Source: Janthinobacterium violaceinigrum (lineage in GTDB: Bacteria > Pseudomonadota > Gammaproteobacteria > Burkholderiales > Burkholderiaceae_D). Taken from it: DNA of 64,000 nt. The notes under the pieces were generated by a model, which had not been told where the DNA came from, ran no database searches, and saw only the letters and a list, made by a program, of their open reading frames with translations. The stretch's first letter is position 1; each line of letters begins with the position of its first letter. This document shows positions 1 to 9,986 of the stretch, piece by piece. The translations under genes were made by a program, and so were the position numbers. The stretch is from positions 186,001 through 250,000 of the forward strand of contig NZ_WFLI01000004.1 of assembly GCF_009208555.1 (NCBI RefSeq). The letters run 5' to 3'.

Positions 1-51
1 CGACCGTCGCGCATTGGCTCAATCCATCTCACCATAACAGACACGCTGACC

Positions 52-1851
52 ATGTTTCAGACCCGCCCCACGCCCACGAATACGCCATTCCTGATCGGTT
101 CCCGAACGCTTGGCCATGCCGACCTGGAAGAACAACTGCGGCAAGTGGCGGCCAGACTGATCGCGAGCGGACTGCAGCACAAGCGCGTGCTGCTGATGGT
201 GCGCGACGACCTGGCATTTGCGCCCTTGCTGCTCGGCTGCATGCGGGCCGGCGCGATTCCCCTGCTGCTCGATCCGGGTACGGCCGCGCGGCAAGTCAAG
301 GATTTGCTGGAACACACGCGCGTCGATGCAGTCATTGCCGACGCCGATGCGATCGAGCTATGGCGCGCCCAGGACATACCGCTGCCTGCGCAGCAGATCC
401 GCGTCGGGGCTGTCCAGGCCAAGGGTGCCCTGTTGAGTAAATTGCTGGGACGGCGCGCGCCCGCAGACCTGGACAACTGGCCCGGCCTGCTGACGGCACC
501 GGCACCGGCACCGGCGCCCTTGCCGCCCGCGCGGCAGGATGGGCCCGCCTATGTCGTGTTCACGTCCGGCAGCACGGCCCGTCCGAAAGGCGTGGAAATG
601 CACTGGCCCGCCCTGCTCGCCCACCTGCATACGATAGGCGAACATTACGCGCTGACTCCCGCTTCCCGCCTGCTGAACCTGATGCCGCTGTCGCACGCCG
701 ATGGCCTGGTGCAAGGCGTGCTGCTGTCTTACCAGCGGGGCTGCACCCTTGTGCGTCCTACCCCATTCAGCATCGTGGCCATCGAGGCCATTCTGATCGC
801 CATCTACCGCGAACAGGTGACCCATCTGATCGCCGCGCCGACAGCGCTGGCCCTGATGCAGCAATATGGCGCCCACCTGGCGGAAAACTTCGACAATGGT
901 CATTTCCGCTTTGCTATTTCCTGCAGTGCGCCCCTGAGCGCAGCCACGTGGAACAGCTTCAGCCAGTGTTTCAACGTAAAACTCATCAATACCTATGGCT
1001 TGAGCGAGACAGGCGCCTGCGGCCTGTATGCGGGACCGGATGCCGCCAGCCACAAGGTCGGCAGCGTGGGCGTGCCGCGCGACATGCGGGCAAAAATCGT
1101 GCGCGACGATGGCAGCGAGGCCGGCTGCGATGAAGCAGGCGAACTGTGCCTGCAAGGCGCCAACCTGATGCATGGCTACCTTGATAATCCGCAAGCCAGC
1201 GCTGCCGTCCTGCGCGAGGGCTGGCTGCACACGGGCGACCTGGCACGGCGCGACAGCGATGGCGTGTACTGGATCACGGGGCGCATCAAGGATGTGATCA
1301 TTTGCGGCGGCTACAACCTGTCGCCGGAAGCCATCAATGGCGTACTGATGCAGCATCCGGCCGTGCTGGAGGCGGCCACCGTCTCCTTGCCCGACCCGAC
1401 CTGGGGCGAAGTCCCCGTTGCCTGTCTCGTCTTACGCCCGGGCATGGAGGCGGATCAGCAGCAACTGCTGCAGCACTGCGCCCAGTATCTGGGGGCACAC
1501 GAATTGCCGAAACGCATCAACTTTACGGGCCAGTTGCCGCGCACGCCGTCCGGCAAGGTCATCACGGCGCAATTGCAGCACGCGCTATCGGTGAGCCCCA
1601 TGGAGGCCAGCGCACACGGCAATCAGCAGGAAGATATTTTTGCGCTGGCCGCGAGTCTGTTCCATTTGCCGGCGGGGGTATTGCAAGCCGATTCGGGCCC
1701 GACCAATACGCCAGGCTGGGATTCGCTGGCGCATATCAACTTCGTGATCGGCCTGGAAACCCTGTTCAAGGTACGCCTGAGTCCATCGGATGTGGTGCAC
1801 ATGGAAACGATGGATGCCACCGTCCAACTGATCAAACGGCTGACGCGCTGA
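52..1851 (+). CDS. Adenylate-forming acyl ligase fused to a C-terminal acyl/peptidyl carrier domain (DltA-DltC-like fusion)
   Basis: 599 residues. The adenylation signatures are visible: phosphate-binding loop FTSGSTARPKG near residue 170, NTYGLSETG near 313, GWLHTGDLARRD, GRIKDVIICGGYN and the catalytic lysine in PRTPSGK (Lys502). After about residue 520 a carrier domain follows with the phosphopantetheine site GWDSL (Ser558). The fusion should activate a carboxylic or amino acid as adenylate and load it on its own carrier arm in the cytoplasm. The next gene starts one base after the stop codon, and two more envelope-acylation genes follow, which points to surface acylation rather than CoA ester metabolism. 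The substrate cannot be read from sequence. The frame stays open to base 1, so the ATG at 52 is likely but not certain; I see no strong ribosome binding site. Confidence 0.88.
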   Translation: MFQTRPTPTNTPFLIGSRTLGHADLEEQLRQVAARLIASGLQHKRVLLMVRDDLAFAPLLLGCMRAGAIPLLLDPGTAARQVKDLLEHTRVDAVIADADAIELWRAQDIPLPAQQIRVGAVQAKGALLSKLLGRRAPADLDNWPGLLTAPAPAPAPLPPARQDGPAYVVFTSGSTARPKGVEMHWPALLAHLHTIGEHYALTPASRLLNLMPLSHADGLVQGVLLSYQRGCTLVRPTPFSIVAIEAILIAIYREQVTHLIAAPTALALMQQYGAHLAENFDNGHFRFAISCSAPLSAATWNSFSQCFNVKLINTYGLSETGACGLYAGPDAASHKVGSVGVPRDMRAKIVRDDGSEAGCDEAGELCLQGANLMHGYLDNPQASAAVLREGWLHTGDLARRDSDGVYWITGRIKDVIICGGYNLSPEAINGVLMQHPAVLEAATVSLPDPTWGEVPVACLVLRPGMEADQQQLLQHCAQYLGAHELPKRINFTGQLPRTPSGKVITAQLQHALSVSPMEASAHGNQQEDIFALAASLFHLPAGVLQADSGPTNTPGWDSLAHINFVIGLETLFKVRLSPSDVVHMETMDATVQLIKRLTR

Positions 1852-1852
1852 G

Positions 1853-2737
1853 ATGGCAAGCGCACCTCCTCTGCGCATCTGGCTGTACAGTGCGGCGCTG
1901 TCGGCAAGCGTGCTCGCGCTGCTGGCGCTATTACGCTGGGCGCCGTGGCGCGAGCCAGACATGGCCGTCGCCCTTCACACGCAACAATTTCTCGCTGCGC
2001 CAGCGGCAGCGGGAAACGTGCGCATATTGGCCTTGGGCTCGTCCCTGCTATGGGCAAGTACGCCGCCAGGGCAAATACCCGTCGTTCCTGGCGTCAACTG
2101 GATGCGCATGACCAAGCCTGCCACCGGCATCGGCTATTTAAGGCCCAGCTTGGAGGTAATCGACCATTTCCCACCGGATGTACTCGTCATTGATGAAAAT
2201 CTGCTCGTTCTTGCTCAGGACAGCGCAGCAATGGAGGCAATGCGGATGGATTTTTATCTGGCAACGAAAAAGCTGGCGTACCGGCTCATAGGACAACAAT
2301 GGCTTGCACCGGAGCTACAATACCCGGCATTGCTTGATCAACGCGCGTCTTTCCAGTGCGAAGAGATCGCCCCCATGCTCCTGTCACGAGAGGTAGCGCA
2401 ACGTAACGCGGACATAAAGCGCTGGTTCCACCTTGCGCCAGTCGACCGCGAACTGACGCAGTGGCTCCAGCGCTTGTCGCTGCATGGCGTGCGTATCGTC
2501 CTGCTGGAAATGCGCCGCTCCGAATTAGTGGAACAAGTCATTGCGCCTGAAAAAAAAGACTGGCAAATGCGCTTGCGGCAGGCACTGCCAGCAGGCCCCA
2601 ATATCCGCTATCTCGCTTCGCCAGCCTTTACGCAAGCAAACCTGCATTGTGATGGCCGCCATATGAATATTCATGGCGTGCGTCTGTTTGCGCCTTGGTG
2701 GGCCGCGCAACTACAACAGCTGCGGGACGGACGCTAG
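1853..2737 (+). CDS. Membrane-anchored SGNH-type protein, DltD-like acyl transfer partner
   Basis: 294 residues with one N-terminal hydrophobic segment (about residues 8-28), which predicts a periplasmic body. LALGSSLLW holds a GDSL-like block I with the candidate nucleophile Ser64. Near the C-terminus DGRHMN gives the Asp267-x-x-His270 pair expected of the rest of an SGNH triad. The gene sits between the ligase-carrier fusion and an MBOAT gene, with one base before it and one after, so the three are almost surely one transcript. DltD has the same architecture (one membrane helix plus an outward-facing SGNH domain) and acts in the last transfer of D-alanine to the polymer. Overall similarity to DltD cannot be judged by eye, so the assignment rests on motif, topology and context. 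Confidence 0.75.
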   Translation: MASAPPLRIWLYSAALSASVLALLALLRWAPWREPDMAVALHTQQFLAAPAAAGNVRILALGSSLLWASTPPGQIPVVPGVNWMRMTKPATGIGYLRPSLEVIDHFPPDVLVIDENLLVLAQDSAAMEAMRMDFYLATKKLAYRLIGQQWLAPELQYPALLDQRASFQCEEIAPMLLSREVAQRNADIKRWFHLAPVDRELTQWLQRLSLHGVRIVLLEMRRSELVEQVIAPEKKDWQMRLRQALPAGPNIRYLASPAFTQANLHCDGRHMNIHGVRLFAPWWAAQLQQLRDGR

Positions 2738-2738
2738 C

Positions 2739-3869
2739 ATGGTATGGCTGACAACCCTCGGCATGCTGAGCATGCCCGTGCTGGTGATGCTCTACTGGCG
2801 CCTGCCGTCTGCATGGCGGCCCTGGCTGCTGGCGCTGGGCGGCGCCATCTTGCTAGTGCATGACGGCTGGGCCAGCGTGGCAGCCTGGAGCGCCTTGCTG
2901 GCATGGCTGGCCTTCATCTGCGGTCCGCAGTGGCGGCGCCCGGCCCTGATGCAGACACTGGGGCTGGCCGGCGTGCTGTTCGCCTTTCTCGCTTACCAGT
3001 ACGCAAAAGCCAGCCATGGCCTGGCCGCCTATATGGGCTACGCCTTCGTCTCGCTGAAAGCCTGGCACCTGATCGCCGAGCATGGCGGCGGCATCGCGCG
3101 CGATGGCCGCACGGGCACCACCCTGGGCTATTTGCTGTTCCCGCCCACCCTGGCCGTCGGCCCCGTTCAACGCCATGACGCCTTCCGCCTGGAATTGCTG
3201 CGCGCGCGCTGGGATCGCCAACTCGCCTCGCAAGCCTTGCAGCGCATGCTGTACGGCTATTGCAAGGTGGTTTTGCTGGCGGGATATCTCGTCTCCGCCA
3301 AGCTCAACGGCCTGAACCTGTCGACGGGCCATGCCTGGCTCGACGCCTATCTTCCCTTGCTGGGGTATGGCTTGAATCTGTACTGGCAATTCTCGGGTTA
3401 TTGCGATATCGCCATCGGTTTTGCCGCGCTGCTGGGCATGCGGGTGCCGGAAAACTTCCATTTCCCGTTCGCCGCACGCAACCTGTCCGATTTCTGGCGG
3501 CGCTGGCACATCACGGTATCGGAATGGTGCCGCGATTTCGTCTTCCGCCCCCTCCTCACCCGCACGCGGCAATACCTGTTTGCCAGCCTGGGCAGCATGA
3601 TCGTGCTGGGCTTGTGGCACGAGCTGTCGTCCCGCTACCTGGCCTGGGGCCTGTTCCACGGCGCCGGCCTGGCCATCGTCCACCTGTGGGGCAAGCACAT
3701 GCCATGGGCGGAGCAGCTGCGCCGCTACGCTCTCTGGCGTGCTTTCAGCTGGTTCCTCACCTTGCAATTTGTCATTTTGAGCTTCGCGCTGACGTCGACA
3801 GCAGACCTCCATGCAGCCTGGGCTTGCCTGGCGGTACTGTTCGCACCACTGTTACCTGGGAGTTATTAA
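2739..3869 (+). CDS. MBOAT-family membrane-bound O-acyltransferase (DltB/AlgI-like)
   Basis: 376 residues, strongly hydrophobic with many membrane helices. The family core is present: FPPTLAVGPVQR, then NLSDFWRRWHITVSEWCRDF, then GLWHELSSRYLAWGLFHG with the invariant catalytic His294. Family members take an acyl group from a cytoplasmic donor and hand it across the membrane to an extracytoplasmic acceptor. The ATG at 2739 was chosen because it lies one base after the SGNH gene stop; an in-frame start further upstream would overlap that gene by about 65 bases. A 46-codon gene follows immediately and is probably its partner. The length is close to DltB and shorter than AlgI-type proteins. Confidence 0.92.
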   Translation: MVWLTTLGMLSMPVLVMLYWRLPSAWRPWLLALGGAILLVHDGWASVAAWSALLAWLAFICGPQWRRPALMQTLGLAGVLFAFLAYQYAKASHGLAAYMGYAFVSLKAWHLIAEHGGGIARDGRTGTTLGYLLFPPTLAVGPVQRHDAFRLELLRARWDRQLASQALQRMLYGYCKVVLLAGYLVSAKLNGLNLSTGHAWLDAYLPLLGYGLNLYWQFSGYCDIAIGFAALLGMRVPENFHFPFAARNLSDFWRRWHITVSEWCRDFVFRPLLTRTRQYLFASLGSMIVLGLWHELSSRYLAWGLFHGAGLAIVHLWGKHMPWAEQLRRYALWRAFSWFLTLQFVILSFALTSTADLHAAWACLAVLFAPLLPGSY

Positions 3870-3870
3870 G

Positions 3871-4011
3871 GTGTACCAATTTCTCTTGCGCTACCTGCCC
3901 GTGCCGCTTGTGCACTTGCTCTTCACGCTATGGTATGGGGGACTGTTGCTGATGCTGTGGCTGAAGTGGCCACTGGCATTGGGGACGGGCTTCCGTTATG
4001 GACAGCTGTAA
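3871..4011 (+). CDS. DltX-like microprotein, candidate acyl shuttle for the MBOAT protein
   Basis: 46 residues from a GTG start one base after the MBOAT stop codon; a GGGAG ribosome binding site lies at 3858-3862. One hydrophobic segment (about residues 11-33) is followed by a short tail ending exactly in F41-R-Y43-G-Q-L46. Gram-positive DltX proteins are about 50 residues with one membrane helix and end in an F-x-Y-x-x-F type hexapeptide whose tyrosine has been reported to carry the acyl group between DltB and DltD. Here the tyrosine stands at the same distance from the C-terminus, with Leu replacing the last Phe. Seen: size, helix, terminal motif and context. Inferred: function. Such genes are usually missed because they are short and here start with GTG. 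Confidence 0.72.
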   Translation: MYQFLLRYLPVPLVHLLFTLWYGGLLLMLWLKWPLALGTGFRYGQL

Positions 4012-4046
4012 GCAGGGACCGATGCACGCACCGGCCCCGTTGCCGC

Positions 4047-5165
4047 CTACAGCAAAACCATATTGTCGCGGTGGATCAGCTCATGGCCTTCCATGTAGCC
4101 GAGAATCGCTTCGATCTCGGTGGAAGGCTTGCGCATGATGCGGCGCGCTTCGCCGCTCGTGTAGTTGGACAGGCCGCGCGCCACCGGATGCCCGTCGGCA
4201 TCCACGCAGGTGATCACGGCGCCGCGGCCGAATTCGCCATTCACGCCCGTCACGCCGATCGGCAACAAGGATTTGCCTTCCTGGCGCAGCTTTTGCACGG
4301 CGCCCGCGTCCAGCACGACGGCACCGGCCGTGTGCAGATGATCGGCCATCCACTGCTTACGCGCCGTCAACTGCCCCGTTTGCGCCCGCAACTCCGTACC
4401 GATCGCTTCGCCCTGGGCGAGACGGCTGAGTACGTCGCTATCGCGGCCCCAGGCGATGATCGTATGGGCGCCGGACTTGGCGGCGCGCTTGGCGGCGAGA
4501 ATTTTCGTCAGCATGCCGCCACGGCCCAGGCTGCTGCCGGCGCCGCCGGCCATCGCTTCCAGGGCCGGATCGCCGGCGATGCCTTGCGTAATCAGGTAAG
4601 CGTTCGGGTCCTTGCGCGGGTCGGCCGAGAACAGGCCGTGCTGGTCCGTCAGGATCACCAGCGCATCGGCTTCGATCAGGTTGGCCACCAAGGCGCCCAG
4701 CGTATCGTTGTCGCCGAACTTGATTTCATCCGTGACGACCGTGTCGTTTTCATTGATGATCGGCACCACGCCCAGGCGCAGCAGGGTCGTCAGGGTGGAA
4801 CGGGCGTTCAGGTAGCGTTCGCGGTCGGCCAGGTCGGCGTGCGTGAGCAGCACTTGCGCCGTGCCCAGCTGGTGGGCGCGGAAGCTGCTTTCATAGATTT
4901 GCGCCAGGCCCATCTGGCCGACGGCGGCGCAGGCCTGCAATTCGTGGATATCGGTGGGGCGCTGCTCGAAACCGAGGCGCAGCATGCCTTCGGCAATGGC
5001 GCCGGAACTGACGAGCACGACTTCCTTGCCCAGGGCGCGCAAGCCGGCGATCTGCGCGGCCCAGCGGGCGATGGCGGCATGGTCGAGCCCGCGGCCATCG
5101 TTGGTGACCAGCGAGGAGCCGACTTTGATGATGATGCGGGTAGCTTTTTGAATCACGGAATCCAT
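4047..5165 (-). CDS. proB: Glutamate 5-kinase (ProB)
   Basis: 372 residues. It phosphorylates glutamate to gamma-glutamyl phosphate, the first step of proline synthesis in the cytoplasm. The N-terminal amino-acid kinase domain begins [12 protein letters not shown] and carries the [11 protein letters not shown] and [12 protein letters not shown] segments of the family. The C-terminal part (about residues 280-372), with [14 protein letters not shown] and VARGLSNY, is the PUA domain of the long bacterial form. It is the last gene of the run rplU-rpmA-obg-(small membrane protein)-proB on this strand, a common betaproteobacterial order. The gene converges with the DltX-like gene, with 35 bases between them. 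Confidence 0.96.
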   Translation of the reverse strand: MDSVIQKATRIIIKVGSSLVTNDGRGLDHAAIARWAAQIAGLRALGKEVVLVSSGAIAEGMLRLGFEQRPTDIHELQACAAVGQMGLAQIYESSFRAHQLGTAQVLLTHADLADRERYLNARSTLTTLLRLGVVPIINENDTVVTDEIKFGDNDTLGALVANLIEADALVILTDQHGLFSADPRKDPNAYLITQGIAGDPALEAMAGGAGSSLGRGGMLTKILAAKRAAKSGAHTIIAWGRDSDVLSRLAQGEAIGTELRAQTGQLTARKQWMADHLHTAGAVVLDAGAVQKLRQEGKSLLPIGVTGVNGEFGRGAVITCVDADGHPVARGLSNYTSGEARRIMRKPSTEIEAILGYMEGHELIHRDNMVLL

Positions 5166-5192
5166 GGGGCGGCGCTCTTCACTTAATAGACG

Positions 5193-5603
5193 TCAGCGCG
5201 CAGGACGCAGCAGCAGCAAGGCCAGCCCCGCCGTCAGCTCCATTGCGCACATGAACAACACAAAACCCTGGGGCAAGCCGAAGCTGATGGCCGCGAACAA
5301 GCGGCCGGCGGGCTGCGCCAGGACCAACATTGCAGTGATATCGCCGAGGACAGGCGGTTCGCCCTGCCGTGCTGCGAACAGTGCCAGCAGCGCGGTAGCG
5401 CCCCAGACACCGACATGGGAAGCGTAGAACTGGCTGTAGCCGTTGACGCCATTGAGGAAGATGCCCATGCCGGCCGCCATCTCATCGGCGAACAGCAGAC
5501 AGGCGACCGCGCTCAGCCCGTAAGCATACGCGATCAGATGCAATACACGGCGCTGCCACGCTTGCTTGCGCGCTGGCGCGACAGCGGCCGCCTGGTATGA
5601 CAT
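5193..5603 (-). CDS. Small integral membrane protein, possibly DUF4345-like
   Basis: 136 residues with about four predicted membrane segments (HLIAYAYGLSAVACLLF, VGVWGATALLALFA, DITAMLVLAQPAGRLFAAI, VLFMCAMELTAGLALLLL). No catalytic motif is recognisable. The size and helix pattern resemble the DUF4345 group of uncharacterised membrane proteins, but this is a guess from shape. It lies between obgE and proB on the same strand with short gaps (12 and 27 bases), so it is probably transcribed with them although no functional tie is evident. Confidence 0.7.
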   Translation of the reverse strand: MSYQAAAVAPARKQAWQRRVLHLIAYAYGLSAVACLLFADEMAAGMGIFLNGVNGYSQFYASHVGVWGATALLALFAARQGEPPVLGDITAMLVLAQPAGRLFAAISFGLPQGFVLFMCAMELTAGLALLLLRPAR

Positions 5604-5615
5604 CGGGGTAAAGCC

Positions 5616-6743
<1,128 letters not shown>

Positions 6744-6747
6744 CTAA

Positions 6748-6774
6748 AAAGGCTCTACCTTGGGCAGAGCCTTT
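6748..6774 (-). terminator. Intrinsic (read-through) terminator between rpmA and obgE
   Basis: On the minus strand a 9-bp perfect stem AAAGGCTCT / AGAGCCTTT with a 9-base loop is followed by TTTTTAG, a classical Rho-independent terminator shape. It ends about 20 bases before the obgE start, so it would separate abundant ribosomal-protein mRNA from the obgE-proB part of the operon. Confidence 0.8.
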
Positions 6775-6839
6775 CGATTGAAGGCTTGCGCCTTACATCA
6801 TGCGATCATTGCGGAGCGAACTGGCGCCCCGCGTATGAA

Positions 6840-7112
6840 TTACGCTGGTACTGCTTCGTTTGGTACAACGGTCACGAATTGCTTCGAGCCAGCACCTTTG
6901 ACAACGAACTTCACTTTGCCCGCGATCAGCGCGAACAGCGTGTGGTCCTTGCCCATGCCTACGCCTTCGCCGGCGCGCACTGGGGTGCCGCGTTGACGAA
7001 TGATGATGCCGCCAGCATTGATAGCTTGGCCGCCGTAGACTTTAACGCCCAGACGTTTTGATTCTGAATCACGGCCGTTTCGCGTTGTGCCGCCGCCTTT
7101 TTTATGTGCCAT
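6840..7112 (-). CDS. rpmA: 50S ribosomal protein L27
   Basis: 90 residues. It begins [20 protein letters not shown], the standard start of mature L27, and contains [20 protein letters not shown]. It binds the large subunit near the peptidyl-transferase centre. It has no N-terminal cleavable extension of the Firmicutes kind. It lies 40 bases downstream of rplU in the usual order, and a terminator hairpin follows. Confidence 0.99.
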   Translation of the reverse strand: MAHKKGGGTTRNGRDSESKRLGVKVYGGQAINAGGIIIRQRGTPVRAGEGVGMGKDHTLFALIAGKVKFVVKGAGSKQFVTVVPNEAVPA

Positions 7113-7152
7113 TTAAGACTCCTTGATAGCTGATTAATTCAAACAGCGGCGA

Positions 7153-7464
7153 TTAGCCGTTGATCGAAACGATTTGGATTTCGGTAAAATTCTGGCGATG
7201 GCCTTGATGCTTTTGGTAGTGCTTACGACGACGCATCTTGAAAATTTTGACCTTATCATGGCGACCATGCGCCACAACCGTAACCAGTACCGTTGCACCT
7301 TCGACCAATGGAGCACCAAACTTGATGCTGTCGCCCGCGCCTACTGCGAGAACTTGATCGATGGTGATTTCGGAACCAATGTCTGCCGGTATCTGTTCTA
7401 CTTTAAGTTTTTCGCCAGCGACAACTTTGTATTGTTTGCCACCGGTTTTTATGACCGCGTACAT
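7153..7464 (-). CDS. rplU: 50S ribosomal protein L21
   Basis: 103 residues from the ATG at 7464 ([14 protein letters not shown]), the exact family N-terminus; the open frame runs 30 codons further upstream, but that part is not L21 and lies in the leader. The conserved C-terminal part [16 protein letters not shown] is present. It binds 23S rRNA. It is the first gene of the rplU-rpmA-obgE-proB run and has a near-consensus promoter 82 bases upstream of its start codon. Confidence 0.98.
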   Translation of the reverse strand: MYAVIKTGGKQYKVVAGEKLKVEQIPADIGSEITIDQVLAVGAGDSIKFGAPLVEGATVLVTVVAHGRHDKVKIFKMRRRKHYQKHQGHRQNFTEIQIVSING

Positions 7465-7768
7465 GATTTGAAACCTCATCAAATGTTGAAAGAATTTGTC
7501 CCATTGCCGTGCAAAGCAAGCCGTACACAACAGGGGGAACCAGCGATTATACACGGACTGAGAAATTGCGTCAAAAACTATTCACAAAGCTTGACGATCG
7601 TGGTATATCGACAACCTGACCATCGTGTCAGGCTTGCGCCAGGCGGACAGAAAAGCGCGCGCCAGTGCCAACCAGATCAATCAATTGCTCTACAGCCATA
7701 GGCAAACGTCACGCACGCGCAAGCCTTGTCGTATAATCGCGGCACCCACAATCTAATGCAGGTTCGCC
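7465..7768. other. Divergent intergenic region rplU / ispB
   Basis: 304 bases without a gene. It holds the rplU promoter (7546-7574, minus strand), a leader of roughly 70-75 bases for rplU, and on the plus strand a perfect -10 hexamer TATAAT at 7732-7737 that could serve ispB, although no good -35 box stands 16-18 bases before it. I see no small gene or RNA structure in the rest. Confidence 0.7.
7546..7574 (-). promoter_or_regulatory. Sigma-70 promoter for the rplU operon
   Basis: Read on the minus strand: TTGACG (7569-7574), a 17-base spacer, then TATAAT (7546-7551). Five of six and six of six consensus positions with ideal spacing, as expected for a ribosomal-protein operon. Confidence 0.85.
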
Positions 7769-8758
7769 TTGTCTGACGCTAACAAACACGTTAACCAAAA
7801 CACCATCGTGCAAACGATTGCCGCCGATATGGACGCAGTCAATACGGTGATCCGCCAAAAGTTGCACTCCGATGTGATTCTGATCAACCAGATCGCTGAA
7901 TACATCATCAGCGCGGGCGGCAAACGCATCCGTCCCGTGCTGATTTTGCTGGTGGCCAATGCCCACACCTATCGCGGCACGGCGCACCATGAACTGGCCG
8001 CCGTGGTCGAATTCATCCACACCGCCACCCTGCTGCACGACGACGTCGTCGACGAATCGTCGATGCGCCGCGGACGCCAGACGGCCAATGCCCTGTTCGG
8101 CAATGCCGCCTCCGTGCTGGTGGGCGACTTCCTGCACTCGCGCTCGTTCCAGCTGATGGTCTCGCTGAACAATATGCGTGTCATGCAAATCCTGTCCGAC
8201 GCCACCAACGTGATCGCCGAAGGCGAAGTGCTGCAGTTGCTGAACATGCACGATCCGGACGTGACGCAAGAGAGCTACCTGAACGTCATCCGCTCGAAAA
8301 CAGCCAAGCTGTTCGAAGCGTCGGCGCAACTGGGCGCACTGATCGCCGGCGCCAGCGAAGACGATATCGAAGCGGCTGCCGAATACGGCCGCTCGCTGGG
8401 CACGGCCTTCCAGCTGATCGACGACGTGCTCGACTACGCAGGCGACGCCGCGGAAATCGGCAAGAACGTGGGCGACGACTTGCGCGAAGGCAAACCGACC
8501 ATGCCGCTGATCTGGCTGATGGAAAACGGTACGCCAGAGCAACGCGAACTGGTGCGCAGCTGCATCGAGCAGGGCGACGAGCAGCATTTCGACGCCATCC
8601 TGGCCGCCATCACCAATAGTGGCGCCCTCGACTACACGCGCAAGCAGGCGGAAATCGCCGGCCAGCGCGCCGCCGACGCCATCGCCGGCTGGCCGGACAG
8701 CGTCTACAAGCAATCCATGCTGCAACTGTGCTCGTTTGCCGTGGACCGCAATCACTGA
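7769..8758 (+). CDS. ispB: Octaprenyl diphosphate synthase (IspB)
   Basis: 329 residues from a TTG start; no ATG gives a plausible N-terminus. A trans-type prenyltransferase that adds isopentenyl units to farnesyl diphosphate to make the ubiquinone side chain. Both aspartate-rich metal sites are seen: DDVVD (residues 91-95) and DDVLD (218-222). GGKRIRPVL and GNAASVLVGDFLHSRSF are typical of the family. Product length (C40) is inferred from the usual betaproteobacterial ubiquinone-8 and is not readable here. It is a single-gene unit: divergent from rplU and closed by a strong terminator. Confidence 0.95.
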   Translation: MSDANKHVNQNTIVQTIAADMDAVNTVIRQKLHSDVILINQIAEYIISAGGKRIRPVLILLVANAHTYRGTAHHELAAVVEFIHTATLLHDDVVDESSMRRGRQTANALFGNAASVLVGDFLHSRSFQLMVSLNNMRVMQILSDATNVIAEGEVLQLLNMHDPDVTQESYLNVIRSKTAKLFEASAQLGALIAGASEDDIEAAAEYGRSLGTAFQLIDDVLDYAGDAAEIGKNVGDDLREGKPTMPLIWLMENGTPEQRELVRSCIEQGDEQHFDAILAAITNSGALDYTRKQAEIAGQRAADAIAGWPDSVYKQSMLQLCSFAVDRNH

Positions 8759-8783
8759 TCGCGATTGACCTTGCAGCAAAGAC

Positions 8784-8808
8784 AACGGCGCCGATGGCGC
8801 CGTTTTTT
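8784..8808 (+). terminator. Rho-independent terminator of ispB
   Basis: Perfect 9-bp stem AACGGCGCC / GGCGCCGTT with a 3-base loop (GAT) and a run of six T. It starts 26 bases after the ispB stop, between ispB and the converging arsH. Confidence 0.92.
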
Positions 8809-8824
8809 ATGCACTACAGAAAAA

Positions 8825-9562
8825 CTATGTGCGCTCGTGTTCCATTGCCGCGCCCGCCAACTCCTGCACGATGGCCGGCTCCGCTTCCAGCCGTTCGCTG
8901 TAGCGGCTGCCCAGGTAATCGCGGCGGTCGCGCACCAGCAGGGTGAATTTGTAGAGCTCTTCCATCACGTCCACCAGGCGCTCGTAATACGGCGACGGTT
9001 TCATGCGGCCGTCGTCATCGAATTCCTGGTAAGCCTTGGCCACGGACGACTGGTTTGGAATGGTGACCATGCGCATCCAGCGCCCCAGCACGCGCAAGCC
9101 GTTGACGGCGTTGAACGATTGCGAGCCGCCCGACACTTGCATCACAGCAAGAGTTCGTCCCTGCGTGGGCCGCACGCTGCCCGTTTCCAGCGGCAGCCAG
9201 TCGATCTGCGACTTGAACACGCCCGTGACGGCGCCATGGCGCTCCGGGCTGCACCAGACCTGCCCTTCCGACCACAGCGACAGCGCGCGCAGTTCCTGCA
9301 CTTTCGGGTGTTCGGGCGACACGCTGTCGACCATGGGCAAGCCGTGCGGGTCGAACACGCGCGTGTCGGCGCCAAAGTGGCGCAGGATGCGTTCCGCTTC
9401 CAGGGTCAGCAGCTTGCTGTACGAGCGCTCGCGCAAGGAACCATACAGCAGCAGGATGCGCGGCGCGTGGGTGGACACGCTGGCCGGCGCCAGCTTGTTC
9501 AGGTCCGGCACGTCCAGGTGCGCGGCGCTGATGTTGGGCAACTCGTTGGCAAGGTCCGCCAT
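8825..9562 (-). CDS. arsH: NADPH-dependent FMN reductase-like arsenical resistance protein ArsH
   Basis: 245 residues from the ATG at 9562, one base after the arsC stop. ArsH is a flavoprotein of the NADPH-FMN reductase family; described members oxidise trivalent organoarsenicals or reduce quinones and azo dyes. The FMN-binding loop [32 protein letters not shown] and [13 protein letters not shown] are typical of the family. It is the last gene of arsR-arsC-arsH. No arsenite efflux gene (arsB or acr3) accompanies the operon in this window. Confidence 0.93.
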   Translation of the reverse strand: MADLANELPNISAAHLDVPDLNKLAPASVSTHAPRILLLYGSLRERSYSKLLTLEAERILRHFGADTRVFDPHGLPMVDSVSPEHPKVQELRALSLWSEGQVWCSPERHGAVTGVFKSQIDWLPLETGSVRPTQGRTLAVMQVSGGSQSFNAVNGLRVLGRWMRMVTIPNQSSVAKAYQEFDDDGRMKPSPYYERLVDVMEELYKFTLLVRDRRDYLGSRYSERLEAEPAIVQELAGAAMEHERT

Positions 9563-9563
9563 C

Positions 9564-9986
9564 TCAAGCCACCGGCTTGCCGTCGGCGCCCACGACGGCC
9601 TGACCGTCTTCCTTGGCAAATGCACCCTGCTGCGGCAACGGCAGGATCTCCAGCACCTTTTCCGACGGCCGGCACAGGCGCACGCCCAGTTCTGTGACGA
9701 CGATGGGGCGGTTGATCAAAATAGGATGGGCTTGCATGGCATCGAGCAGGGCCGCATCGGACAAGTCCGGATTGGCCAGGCCCAGTTCGTCGTACAGGGC
9801 GCCCTTGTCGCGCATGACGGCGCGCACAGACAGGCCCGCGCGGGCGATCAGGTCCAGCAGTTGCTCGCGCGTGGGCGGGTTCTTGACGTAATCGATGATG
9901 ACGGGTTCGACGCCCGTGTTGCGGATCAGGGCCAGGGTATTGCGCGAGGTGCCGCACGCCGTGTTGTGGTAAATGGTAATCGTCAT
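9564..9986 (-). CDS. arsC: Arsenate reductase ArsC (glutaredoxin-type)
   Basis: 140 residues. It reduces arsenate to arsenite using glutathione and glutaredoxin. The start [18 protein letters not shown] places the catalytic cysteine at position 11 in the usual context, and the later arginines sit in [16 protein letters not shown]. The ATG overlaps the arsR stop codon (ATGA, 9983-9986), so translation is coupled. The C-terminal tail has a short extension compared with the plasmid R773 type. Confidence 0.96.
   Translation of the reverse strand: MTITIYHNTACGTSRNTLALIRNTGVEPVIIDYVKNPPTREQLLDLIARAGLSVRAVMRDKGALYDELGLANPDLSDAALLDAMQAHPILINRPIVVTELGVRLCRPSEKVLEILPLPQQGAFAKEDGQAVVGADGKPVA

Noticed and set aside
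4012-4046. Stem between the DltX-like gene and proB as a bidirectional terminator
   Set aside because: The pairing has a bulge and a mismatch and no T-tract on either strand.
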